From the NCBI GenBank assembly GCA_038253125.1, contig JBBSHM010000041.1:1-21403 (forward strand): 21,403 nt of DNA, read 5' to 3'. The notes beneath the pieces were generated by a model. The model had not been told where the DNA came from and ran no database searches. It saw only the letters and a list, made by a program, of their open reading frames with translations. This document shows, piece by piece, positions 1-4,550 of this stretch (positions are counted from its first letter, which is position 1; each line of letters starts with the position of its first letter). The position numbers and the translations under genes are program-made. This DNA comes from JAUJNH01 sp038253125 (GTDB lineage Bacteria > Actinomycetota > Acidimicrobiia > Acidimicrobiales > JAUJNH01).

Positions 1-225
1 GAACGCGAGCTTGAACAGCTCCGGAGGCATGAACACCCCGACGCTCAAGGGTGACGTCAGCCCCTGGTCCCTGTTCGCCAGAACCGGGGCGAGCCGGAGG
101 CAGGCGCCTGGGCTGGATTGGCCAAGTCGGTGCGGAACCTAAAGATCCGGCGTAAAAGCCCCAAGCAGAGCTTCGCCTAGCGACAACCACCGCCCGCGCA
201 CTCCCCGTCCCAGGACCACACGCGC
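1..225. other. Left flank without a supported gene
   Basis: No coding region is supported here. One frame is open from the first base and closes with TGA at 52-54, and a second is open to a TAA at about 139-141; either could be the last codons of a gene starting outside the window, but neither has a recognisable motif. The stretch lies just left of the first repeat copy, so it is probably the boundary between flanking DNA and the TA array. Confidence 0.4.
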
Positions 226-270
226 GCCAGAATGGAGCACCAATGGGAACTGACCGGTGTTGAGGGCATG
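226..270 (+). repeat. Array repeat copy A (right half only)
   Basis: From the core CAGAA (228-232) rightwards it matches copy C almost base for base: TGGAGCAC, then AATGGGAACT, then a GTGTTGAG-like tail. Left of the core the usual TTCCTC-AGCGCCGCTCCA half is missing or badly degraded (only CGCGCGC). As the leftmost copy it looks like a left junction with only the array-facing half conserved. Confidence 0.6.
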
Positions 271-327
271 AAAGGTTTTCAGCGAATCGTTTCGTGCGGC
301 GATACCCGGCCCCGGTCTCGAAGATCT

Positions 328-359
328 GGATAAGTTTATCCGCACGATCGTGCGGATAA
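328..359. promoter_or_regulatory. 24-bp perfect palindrome plus an extra GGATAA half-site
   Basis: Positions 336-359 form a perfect 24-bp palindrome with half TTATCCGCACGA. A third copy of the hexamer, GGATAA, sits at 328-333, giving the order GGATAA, TTATCC, GGATAA. It precedes the YdeI-like gene by about 125 bp and follows repeat A. Such symmetry suggests a binding site for a dimeric regulator. The arms resemble the DnaA box TTATCCACA with one mismatch, which is not enough to call an origin. The ligand protein is unknown. Confidence 0.6.
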
Positions 360-486
360 CGAGTGCGTGAAGCCGGACGTAAGCCCGAAGCCGGCGACCA
401 ATGCCCCACGACCAATGACCCACTACCTCCTCTCGTCGGTTCCGCAGCACCTGACCGCTGCGCTTCGACGCATCAGAATGGGTGTG

Positions 487-822
487 ATGAGCGACTCGCT
501 TCCGATCCTCGCCTTCGAGTGCGGAGTCGTCCTCCGAGACTGGCTCGAACAGAATTCTGCGAGCTCGGATGGGGTGTGGGAGCGCATCTACAAGCGCGGC
601 ATCGGCGTGTCGAGCGTTACCTTCGAGGAGGTTCTCGAGCAGGGCATCTGCTTCGGCTGGAGCAAGAGCAATCGTCGGCGCTTGGACGACACCTCGTACC
701 TGCAATGGTTCGCGCCACGACGCACCCGGGGGACGACCTCGGCGAGGAACAAGGCTCTGGCCGACCGCATGATCCAGGATGGCAAGATGTCGGAGGCCGG
801 CCTCGAGGCCCTCGGGATGTAG
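487..822 (+). CDS. Short YdeI/OmpD-associated-like protein
   Basis: A 111-aa protein resembling the N-terminal part of the YdeI/OmpD-associated family: a start like LPILAF, then WLEQN, a GVW motif, a FEEVLEQGICFGW segment corresponding to the family's EAL-CFGWIDG block, then SYLQWFAPR and an N-L-GKM-AGL ending that matches the family's F-PR, N, G-M-AGL motifs. The biochemical role of the family is not settled. Family members are usually near 190 aa, so this copy stops where their second half would begin; it may be a natural short form or a truncation. ATG 487 is chosen because MSDSLPILAF is a typical family start; ATG 478 and GTG 367 are in frame upstream. A weak -10 (CAGAAT at 474-479) ends 7 nt before ATG 487. 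It converges on the PIN gene, 42 bp away, and is the only plus-strand gene of the first array unit. Confidence 0.7.
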   Translation: MSDSLPILAFECGVVLRDWLEQNSASSDGVWERIYKRGIGVSSVTFEEVLEQGICFGWSKSNRRRLDDTSYLQWFAPRRTRGTTSARNKALADRMIQDGKMSEAGLEALGM

Positions 823-864
823 GTAAGTCGTCCACCGATGGTCCTGTACTCCACACAGGCGGTC

Positions 865-1296
865 TCAGGACTCGACCACCCGGTAGGTCAATCCGAGTTG
901 GACGGCAGCATGCTCTATTAGCGGCGCGCTCGTGGTGACGACCAGACCGGCATCGAGCAGGACTGCAGCGGCGGTCGCCTCTGCCGCCAGGAGGTTAAGC
1001 GGTCTATCCACATTCAATGCAGCCATGGTGGGGACGAGGGTGCGAAGGTCGACCATGCCGATGATCGGCGGCAGCGAGTGGAGGGCAGCGCGGGCTCGCT
1101 CCTGGCCGACCGGCGGCAATGCAGCCATGGCTGTCGACAACGTCCCAGCGACCTTCGGCTGAGCCACAGCCTTGGCCAACCGGTAGTACCAGGAGCCCGT
1201 TGTGAAGACCTGGCCGCTCCGGGCCTCGTCGAGGAACTCCTCGGGAGCGGTGAGGGCGAGGACGCGCAGCAGCAACACGTCGTCGACGATCAGCAC
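865..1296 (-). CDS. PIN-domain protein, probable VapC-like toxin
   Basis: A 143-aa protein starting VLIVDDVLLLRVLA, which matches the PIN first strand with its metal-binding Asp (D5/D6). The C-terminal half carries further acidic positions (VDL, NVDRP, AAEA) and an ending with the PIN pattern of alternating Ala-rich helix, V-TT at the place of the usual TxD, L-A-LG and a final YRVVE. PIN nucleases cut RNA in many VapBC systems; activity here is inferred only, and the usual third/fourth acidic residue near 'VTTSAPL' is replaced by Thr/Ser, so catalysis could be reduced. GTG 1296 is the start; it lies 8 nt after the stop of the upstream 74-aa gene, so the two are surely one operon. It converges with the YdeI-like gene. 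Confidence 0.65.
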   Translation of the reverse strand: MLIVDDVLLLRVLALTAPEEFLDEARSGQVFTTGSWYYRLAKAVAQPKVAGTLSTAMAALPPVGQERARAALHSLPPIIGMVDLRTLVPTMAALNVDRPLNLLAAEATAAAVLLDAGLVVTTSAPLIEHAAVQLGLTYRVVES

Positions 1297-1304
1297 CGGT
1301 GTGC

Positions 1305-1529
1305 TCAGCTGTCGGCAAGCTCAGGATCGGCCCCCACCACCGCAGCGACCGCGGCAGCGTAGGTGCCGTCGGCGATGAGGCGCTCGACGGCCGCGCCTAT
1401 CTCCGCCGGCACCGGCGGTAAGACCCGTGCCGCCTGCGCTACACGTGCCAGTTCCGCCTCGACACTCGAGCGCCCATCCTCGATGGCTCGCCGCAGCGCG
1501 GGGTCCAAAGCAACGAGGTTCACCGACAC
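1305..1529 (-). CDS. Small putative antitoxin paired with the PIN protein
   Basis: A 74-aa Ala-rich, mostly helical protein with no DNA-binding domain that I recognise. It is the first gene of a two-gene operon with the PIN protein and has the size and position of a VapB-type partner, so antitoxin is the likely role by context only. The start is GTG 1529: a TAGGAT box at 1536-1541 ends exactly 6 nt upstream, placing the transcript start on the start codon, and no Shine-Dalgarno is present. It might belong to an antitoxin family that I do not recognise by sequence. Confidence 0.6.
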   Translation of the reverse strand: MSVNLVALDPALRRAIEDGRSSVEAELARVAQAARVLPPVPAEIGAAVERLIADGTYAAAVAAVVGADPELADS

Positions 1530-1535
1530 GCCGCA

Positions 1536-1541
1536 ATCCTA
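1536..1541 (-). promoter_or_regulatory. -10 box for a leaderless transcript (PIN operon)
   Basis: TAGGAT, read on the minus strand, followed by TGCGGC and the GTG start at 1529. The 6-nt gap puts position +1 on the G of the start codon. No clear -35 is seen. Confidence 0.5.
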
Positions 1542-1679
1542 ACGACCCGGATCACCCAGAGTCGCGGCGCCACGCGGCTCCGGCGGGCCTCGGTGGCTCG
1601 CCTCCTCGCTTGTGCGAGGGCCAGATCCCAACCAGCCCGTCTTCTCACGCTGGTCCTGAGCCCGCCGCCTGCTCCCGAA

Positions 1680-1737
1680 GTTCCTCAAGCGCCGCTCCAC
1701 AGAATGGTCTACGAACGGCAATTGACGCGTGTTGCGG
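1680..1737 (+). repeat. Array repeat copy B (full)
   Basis: Full copy: TTCCTCAAGCGCCGCTCCA, core CAGAA (1700-1704), then TGGTCTACGAACGGCAATT and a GTGTTG tail. It lies between the PIN operon and the NTase operon, both on the minus strand, while the repeat keeps the plus orientation common to all copies. It shares the TCT variant after TGG with copy D. Confidence 0.75.
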
Positions 1738-1774
1738 CGAGTCAGCGGACCGAGGCAGCTCTGCGATTGCCTTG

Positions 1775-2365
1775 TCAATCCGGGTCGGCGTTGTGGGCAT
1801 CGGTCGGAGGCGCGAGTGCGGCCCGACGACGGAGGGCCTCGTGCATTCGTCCGCACAAGTCCTCGGCGCTGACCCCTGCCAATCGGGTTACCCACTGGCG
1901 CAGCGTGTCAAGGGTTGCGTGGTCCTTGGGCCGGCCGGCGGCGGTCTTGGATCGAACGATGTCGGCCAGCGCGGCCACCGCAACGTCGTGGCCGGCGATG
2001 TCGAGGACGATCGCGTTGGTGACCAGGTCCTCGAATCCGTCTGTTCCCGAAGGGCGAAAGGTCAGGTCGAAGTCACCGGCAGAGGTGCTCAGGTTCCAGA
2101 TGGTGGCCTTGGCCAGCGACGCGGCGTCGTGGGAGAAGGCCAGACCCTCGGGGACGGCCTGGGTGCGAATGCGTGCCTGCAGCTCGTCGAGGGCAGACGA
2201 GAGGCGGGCGAGGTTCGGCTGAGTCAGCCGAGGGGTGATGTCGATGTCCTGGGTCGGAGGGACCGGTGCCTGATACAGCTCGGCGGCGAAACCGCCGATC
2301 AACACGAACTCCACCTGGTGGCGAGCAAGGACCGCTATGACCCGAGCCGGGTCGAACTCCGTCAC
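1775..2365 (-). CDS. AbiEii/MenT-like nucleotidyltransferase, probable toxin
   Basis: A 196-aa minimal nucleotidyltransferase. It has the signature GG (G24-G25, in VLIGGFAAELY) followed by D40-I-D42, which is the metal-binding DxD of the polymerase-beta fold, and later a TAAGRPKDHATL segment matching the RxKD motif of the AbiEii-type family. Family members (AbiEii, mycobacterial MenT) act as toxins; MenT enzymes add nucleotides to tRNA 3' ends. The target here is unknown. GTG 2365 overlaps the XRE stop as GTGA (4 bp), which indicates translational coupling and fixes the start; a longer open frame up to 2476 merely runs over the XRE gene. Partner with an XRE antitoxin rather than the AbiEi winged helix is worth noting. 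Confidence 0.82.
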   Translation of the reverse strand: MTEFDPARVIAVLARHQVEFVLIGGFAAELYQAPVPPTQDIDITPRLTQPNLARLSSALDELQARIRTQAVPEGLAFSHDAASLAKATIWNLSTSAGDFDLTFRPSGTDGFEDLVTNAIVLDIAGHDVAVAALADIVRSKTAAGRPKDHATLDTLRQWVTRLAGVSAEDLCGRMHEALRRRAALAPPTDAHNADPD

Positions 2366-2733
2366 CGCCGCGCCCGTCTGGCCAGCCCTCGCTCGTCGGC
2401 CCTCAGTGTCGCCAGACCGGCCTCGATCCGGGCCCGGTGATGCGCCTCCCAGCGCGCCTGGTCCTCGGCCGGCCAAGCGGCACGTCGCGCCGCCAACACA
2501 TCGTCGTGGTCATCGTAGGGAGCCAGGTGCATCCGCAGCTCGAACCCCGCCGCCTTCAGCAGGCGCAGCAGCGTCGCCATCGTGGGCTGGCGCTCGTCAC
2601 GCTCGTAGGCCGAGATCATCGAACGAGGCACGCCAGCGCGCCCAGCAAGCTCAGCCTGGGTCAACCGCGCCTCATGCCGAGCCTGACGCAACAACCCGGC
2701 CGCTGGCGTCGGCAGGTCATCATAGACACTCAC
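2362..2733 (-). CDS. XRE-family helix-turn-helix antitoxin/regulator
   Basis: A 123-aa protein with a Cro/C1-type HTH at about residues 14-63 (LLRQARHEARLTQAELA, then GVPRSMISAYERDERQPTM, then LLRLLKAAG), followed by a charged C-terminal half rich in Asp, Arg and Ala that could wrap the toxin. It is the first gene of the operon and overlaps the NTase by 4 bp, so it is the likely antitoxin and autorepressor. The start is GTG 2733 (MSVYDDLP); GTG 2739 is also in frame. A TACGAT box at 2741-2746 ends 7 nt before 2733 and there is no Shine-Dalgarno, which favours 2733 as a leaderless start. The open frame extends upstream into repeat C, but that part is non-coding by this reading. Confidence 0.82.
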   Translation of the reverse strand: MSVYDDLPTPAAGLLRQARHEARLTQAELAGRAGVPRSMISAYERDERQPTMATLLRLLKAAGFELRMHLAPYDDHDDVLAARRAAWPAEDQARWEAHHRARIEAGLATLRADERGLARRARR

Positions 2734-2740
2734 GCACACA

Positions 2741-2746
2741 ATCGTA
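2741..2746 (-). promoter_or_regulatory. -10 box for a leaderless transcript (XRE/NTase operon)
   Basis: TACGAT on the minus strand, 7 nt from GTG 2733. The same hexamer serves vapB at 3760-3765. No good -35 is visible. Confidence 0.5.
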
Positions 2747-2839
2747 TCCCTGTCGGTGGCAGACGGGGACCGACGTGGCTGGCCAGGCGCCGGTTTCCCC
2801 ACCCAGTGGTGCCCCTGCAACGTCCCGGCGCCTCTGAAT

Positions 2840-2900
2840 TTGGTCAAGCGCCGCTCCACAGAATGGAGCACGAATGGGAACTAGAGACATGGTTGAGCAG
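2840..2900 (+). repeat. Array repeat copy C (full, with intact dyad)
   Basis: Full copy with the core CAGAA at 2859-2863. Only this copy keeps a complete inverted repeat around the core: GCTCCA on the left and TGGAGC on the right. The right half continues ACGAATGGGAACT and a degenerate GGTTGAGC tail. It separates the NTase operon from hicBA. It shares the AGC variant after TGG with copy A. Confidence 0.75.
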
Positions 2901-2985
2901 TGAGAACCGCTGAATAGCATGTTCAGGCTCCACGCGCATGAAGCGGAGTCCAACGTGGTCCTTCACAAGTAGGGCTGGTCAGATG

Positions 2986-3008
2986 GCCCCAGTGCGTCCA
3001 CCTGGGGC
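2986..3008. promoter_or_regulatory. Inverted repeat upstream of hicB, candidate operator
   Basis: GCCCCAG (2986-2992) and CTGGGGC (3002-3008) are perfect 7-bp arms with a 9-nt spacer. The right arm covers the -35 position relative to the TAACGT box at 3022. An autoregulatory operator is plausible, although this HicB is short and shows no obvious DNA-binding domain. Confidence 0.4.
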
Positions 3009-3021
3009 AAGTCCGGAGCGG

Positions 3022-3027
3022 TAACGT
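3022..3027 (+). promoter_or_regulatory. -10 box for a leaderless transcript (hicB)
   Basis: TAACGT ending 7 nt before ATG 3035. The intervening CGAGAGG contains a purine-rich stretch that touches the ATG, too close to work as a Shine-Dalgarno. Confidence 0.45.
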
Positions 3028-3034
3028 CGAGAGG

Positions 3035-3268
3035 ATGGGCGAAACGCTGACGCTGACTGTCTTTACCCCTGACGAGGGCGGCTGGACGATGGCCCAGCTG
3101 GCCGAATGGCCGGCGGTCGTCACTTGTGGACCCACGCTGGAGATGGCCCGTGACATGCTGCTTGATGCCGCCCGGGAGATGATCGCTTCCTATCGTGACG
3201 AGGGACGCGAGCCGCCGATCGGCGGTGGTCACGTTGAGCGCGTGACGATCGACATCGCCGCCGCTTGA
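3035..3268 (+). CDS. hicB: HicB-like antitoxin
   Basis: A 77-aa protein with the HicB partial-RNase-H-like pattern: an N-terminal beta pair (LTLTVFTPDEGGWTMAQLAEWP, where the family has a strand, a G-x-A/S strand and P-x-V/C), then GPTLEMARDMLLDAAREM, the usual helix, and a C-terminal strand ERVTIDI. HicB neutralises the HicA RNase. No HTH or ribbon-helix-helix follows, so this is the short form. The next gene in the same transcript encodes a HicA-like sequence, supporting the call. The promoter shows a leaderless arrangement. Confidence 0.8.
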   Translation: MGETLTLTVFTPDEGGWTMAQLAEWPAVVTCGPTLEMARDMLLDAAREMIASYRDEGREPPIGGGHVERVTIDIAAA

Positions 3269-3461
3269 GCGTCGCGACCTCGAGCGCCATCTCGCCCAGC
3301 ACGGCTGCGAAGTCCTGCGCGAGGGCTCCAACCACGCGATCTGGCGCAACGTCCAGTCGGACCAGCGATCCCCGGTCCCGCGCCACCAGGACATCCCCAC
3401 CGGCACCGCCCGGGCCATCTGCCGCCAGCTCTCGATCCCACCCCCTCCCGGTGCGCGCTGA
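3264..3461 (+). pseudogene. hicA: HicA-like toxin lacking a start codon (probable single-base frameshift)
   Basis: Reading from 3264 gives 65 residues with a clear HicA pattern: ERRDLERHLAQHGCE, LREGSNHAIWRN with the conserved His region, and VPRHQDIPTGTARAICRQL, ending at TGA 3459-3461. Length and order match the dsRBD-like HicA RNases. The frame has no ATG, GTG or TTG: an in-frame TGA sits at 3243-3245 and the first family codons follow directly. The hicB stop and a TTG form TTGAGCGTCGCGAC, and one extra base (TTGA-N-GCGT) would give a TTG start overlapping the hicB stop and the family's usual K/R-RRDLERH start. So the simplest reading is a one-base deletion at codon 2. Ribosomal frameshifting from hicB, a non-standard start or a sequencing error are alternatives. 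Confidence 0.7.
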
Positions 3462-3558
3462 GCACAGGAGGCGCAGTGCCCCGGGGGCCTCCTGCGCAAC
3501 GGCTCGGGCCGCATCGACGGGACTGCCGGCTCACCCGCCGCCACCACCCTGCTCCGAC

Positions 3559-3625
3559 TTCCTCTAGCTTCCTCTAGCGCCGCTCCACAGAATGGTCTAC
3601 AACGGGCAGTTAGGGCGTGTTCAGC
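3559..3625 (+). repeat. Array repeat copy D (full, with 10-bp tandem duplication)
   Basis: TTCCTCTAGC is present twice in tandem (3559-3568 and 3569-3578), followed by GCCGCTCCA, core CAGAA (3588-3592) and TGGTCTACAACGGGCAGTT with a GTGTTCAGC tail. It lies between hicA and vapB. The doubled left end suggests slippage or a recombination scar. Confidence 0.72.
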
Positions 3626-3759
3626 TGTAAGAACCACCTTGAACCGGCGGCGTGAGCCGACGCGGGCACCACGTCAAGCAGGTGAGGGCACCCGTGGTGG
3701 CGCCACTGCGTCCTGAAGCGGGAGGATCGCTTCGAGAAGCTGAGTATGAGTACGAGTGG

Positions 3760-3765
3760 TACGAT
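3760..3765 (+). promoter_or_regulatory. -10 box for leaderless vapB with flanking dyad
   Basis: TACGAT ends 6 nt before ATG 3772, placing +1 on the A. The box is flanked by GTGG (3757-3760) and CCAC (3768-3771), and GAGTA-type direct repeats lie just upstream (3741-3755); these may be the VapB binding sites for autorepression. Confidence 0.5.
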
Positions 3766-3771
3766 TCCCAC

Positions 3772-3999
3772 ATGCGGGTCACCGAGAAGGGACAGGTCAC
3801 CATCCCCAAGGAACTGCGCGACGAGCTTGGGATCGGGGCGGGGAGCGAGGTGGCGTTCGAGCGTGCCGACGACACGATCGTCATCCGGAAGGCCGGCGGC
3901 GCCCCGTCCCGGGGTCAGCGCGTGGTTGAGCGGCTCCGGGGCCGCGGCGATGTAATGATGACGACTGACGAGATCATGGCCCTCACCCGGAGCGGCTGA
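3772..3999 (+). CDS. vapB: AbrB/MazE-type antitoxin (VapB)
   Basis: A 75-aa protein starting MRVTEKGQVTIPKELRDELG, the hallmark of the AbrB/SpoVT swapped-hairpin DNA-binding domain, continuing with GAGSEVAFERADDTIVIRKA. The C-terminal 30 residues (GQRVVERLRGRGDVMMTTDE) are typical of the segment that blocks the VapC active site, including the MTTDEIMALTR helix. ATG 3772 begins the domain exactly; the frame is open 120 nt further upstream but those codons overlap the promoter. vapC follows 5 bp after the stop. Autorepression through the dyads around the -10 is likely. Confidence 0.9.
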   Translation: MRVTEKGQVTIPKELRDELGIGAGSEVAFERADDTIVIRKAGGAPSRGQRVVERLRGRGDVMMTTDEIMALTRSG

Positions 4000-4004
4000 G
4001 GCGG

Positions 4005-4415
4005 GTGTCGGCAACACTCGTCGACACCAACGTCCTCCTCGATGTGCTCAGCGAGGACCCGGTGTGGCTCGCCTGGTCCAGCAGAGCGCTGCTTGCCGCC
4101 GCAGATTCTGGCCCGCTGTGGATCAACCCCGTCATCTACGCCGAGGTATCCGTCCGGTTCACCAGGATCGAAGACCTCGAGGAGGCGCTTCCAGCAGAGG
4201 ACTACCGCCGCGCCCAGCTTCCGTGGGAGGCGGCCTTCCTCGCCGGCAAGGCCTTCCTCCGCTACCGGCGTGCCGGTGGCTCCAGGCGGTCGACGCTGCC
4301 CGACTTCTTCATCGGCGCTCACGCAGCGGTCGCCAATGTCGTCCTGTTGACACGCGACGCGAGCCGCTTTAGGACCTACTTCCCGGCCGTGCGCCTCATC
4401 ACCCCCGCCACCTGA
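4005..4415 (+). CDS. vapC: VapC toxin, PIN-domain ribonuclease
   Basis: A 136-aa PIN-domain protein with all four acidic positions: D7 (LVDTNVLLDVL), E47 (PVIYAEV), D100 (LPDFFIGAHA) and D118 (LLTRDASRFRTYFP). It is expected to be an Mg-dependent endoribonuclease held inactive by VapB. GTG 4005 is preceded by GAGG at 3998-4001, and the 5-bp gap to vapB suggests coupled translation. It is the most canonical and intact TA toxin in the array. Repeat E begins 6 bp after its stop. Confidence 0.92.
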   Translation: MSATLVDTNVLLDVLSEDPVWLAWSSRALLAAADSGPLWINPVIYAEVSVRFTRIEDLEEALPAEDYRRAQLPWEAAFLAGKAFLRYRRAGGSRRSTLPDFFIGAHAAVANVVLLTRDASRFRTYFPAVRLITPAT

Positions 4416-4421
4416 AGCCGG

Positions 4422-4446
4422 ACTTCCTCGAGCACGCTCCTCAGAA
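4422..4446 (+). repeat. Array repeat copy E (left half only)
   Basis: TTCCTCGAGCACGCTCCT plus the core CAGAA (4442-4446) aligns with the left half of copies B and D with about one gap and three mismatches. After the core, similarity ends abruptly: GCCTTCCTGG replaces TGGTCTACG or TGGAGCACG. This is the mirror image of copy A. The match is short and degraded, so this is the least certain copy. Confidence 0.5.
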
Positions 4447-4514
4447 GCCTTCCTGGCCCGGGTCCATCTGGACACGTACACCTCGTCGTGCGTACCCGTC
4501 GCCAGCGTCGGCGG

Positions 4515-4543
4515 TTGCGCCAGGTACCCCAGGGGGGTATGAT
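4515..4543 (+). promoter_or_regulatory. Copper operon promoter with CsoR-like operator
   Basis: TTGCGC (-35, 4515-4520), a 17-bp spacer and TATGAT (-10, 4538-4543), which ends 7 nt before ATG 4551. The spacer and the first bases of the -10 hold TACCCCAGGGGGGTA (4525-4539), an inverted repeat of TACCCC and GGGGTA of the type bound by CsoR/RcnR-family copper sensors. A bound repressor would cover the -10 and block RNA polymerase; Cu(I) would release it. No csoR gene is in the window. Confidence 0.75.
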
Positions 4544-4550
4544 GGACGAC

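Noticed and set aside
328..359. Replication origin from DnaA-box-like arms
   Set aside because: Each arm has a mismatch to TTATCCACA, only two or three copies are present, and no dnaA/dnaN or AT-rich melting region is nearby.
1427..2440. 337-codon plus-strand frame over the NTase operon
   Set aside because: Low-complexity translation with no motif; the minus strand carries a recognisable nucleotidyltransferase and XRE pair.
3243..3275. Programmed +1 frameshift joining hicB and hicA as in prfB
   Set aside because: The site GCTTGA lacks the CTTTGA slip sequence and a clear upstream Shine-Dalgarno-like stimulator; a simple deletion explains it better.
226..4446. Classical integron attC sites
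   Set aside because: The repeats lack the paired RYYYAAC and GTTRRRY boxes and no integron integrase is present; the array resemblance is structural only.
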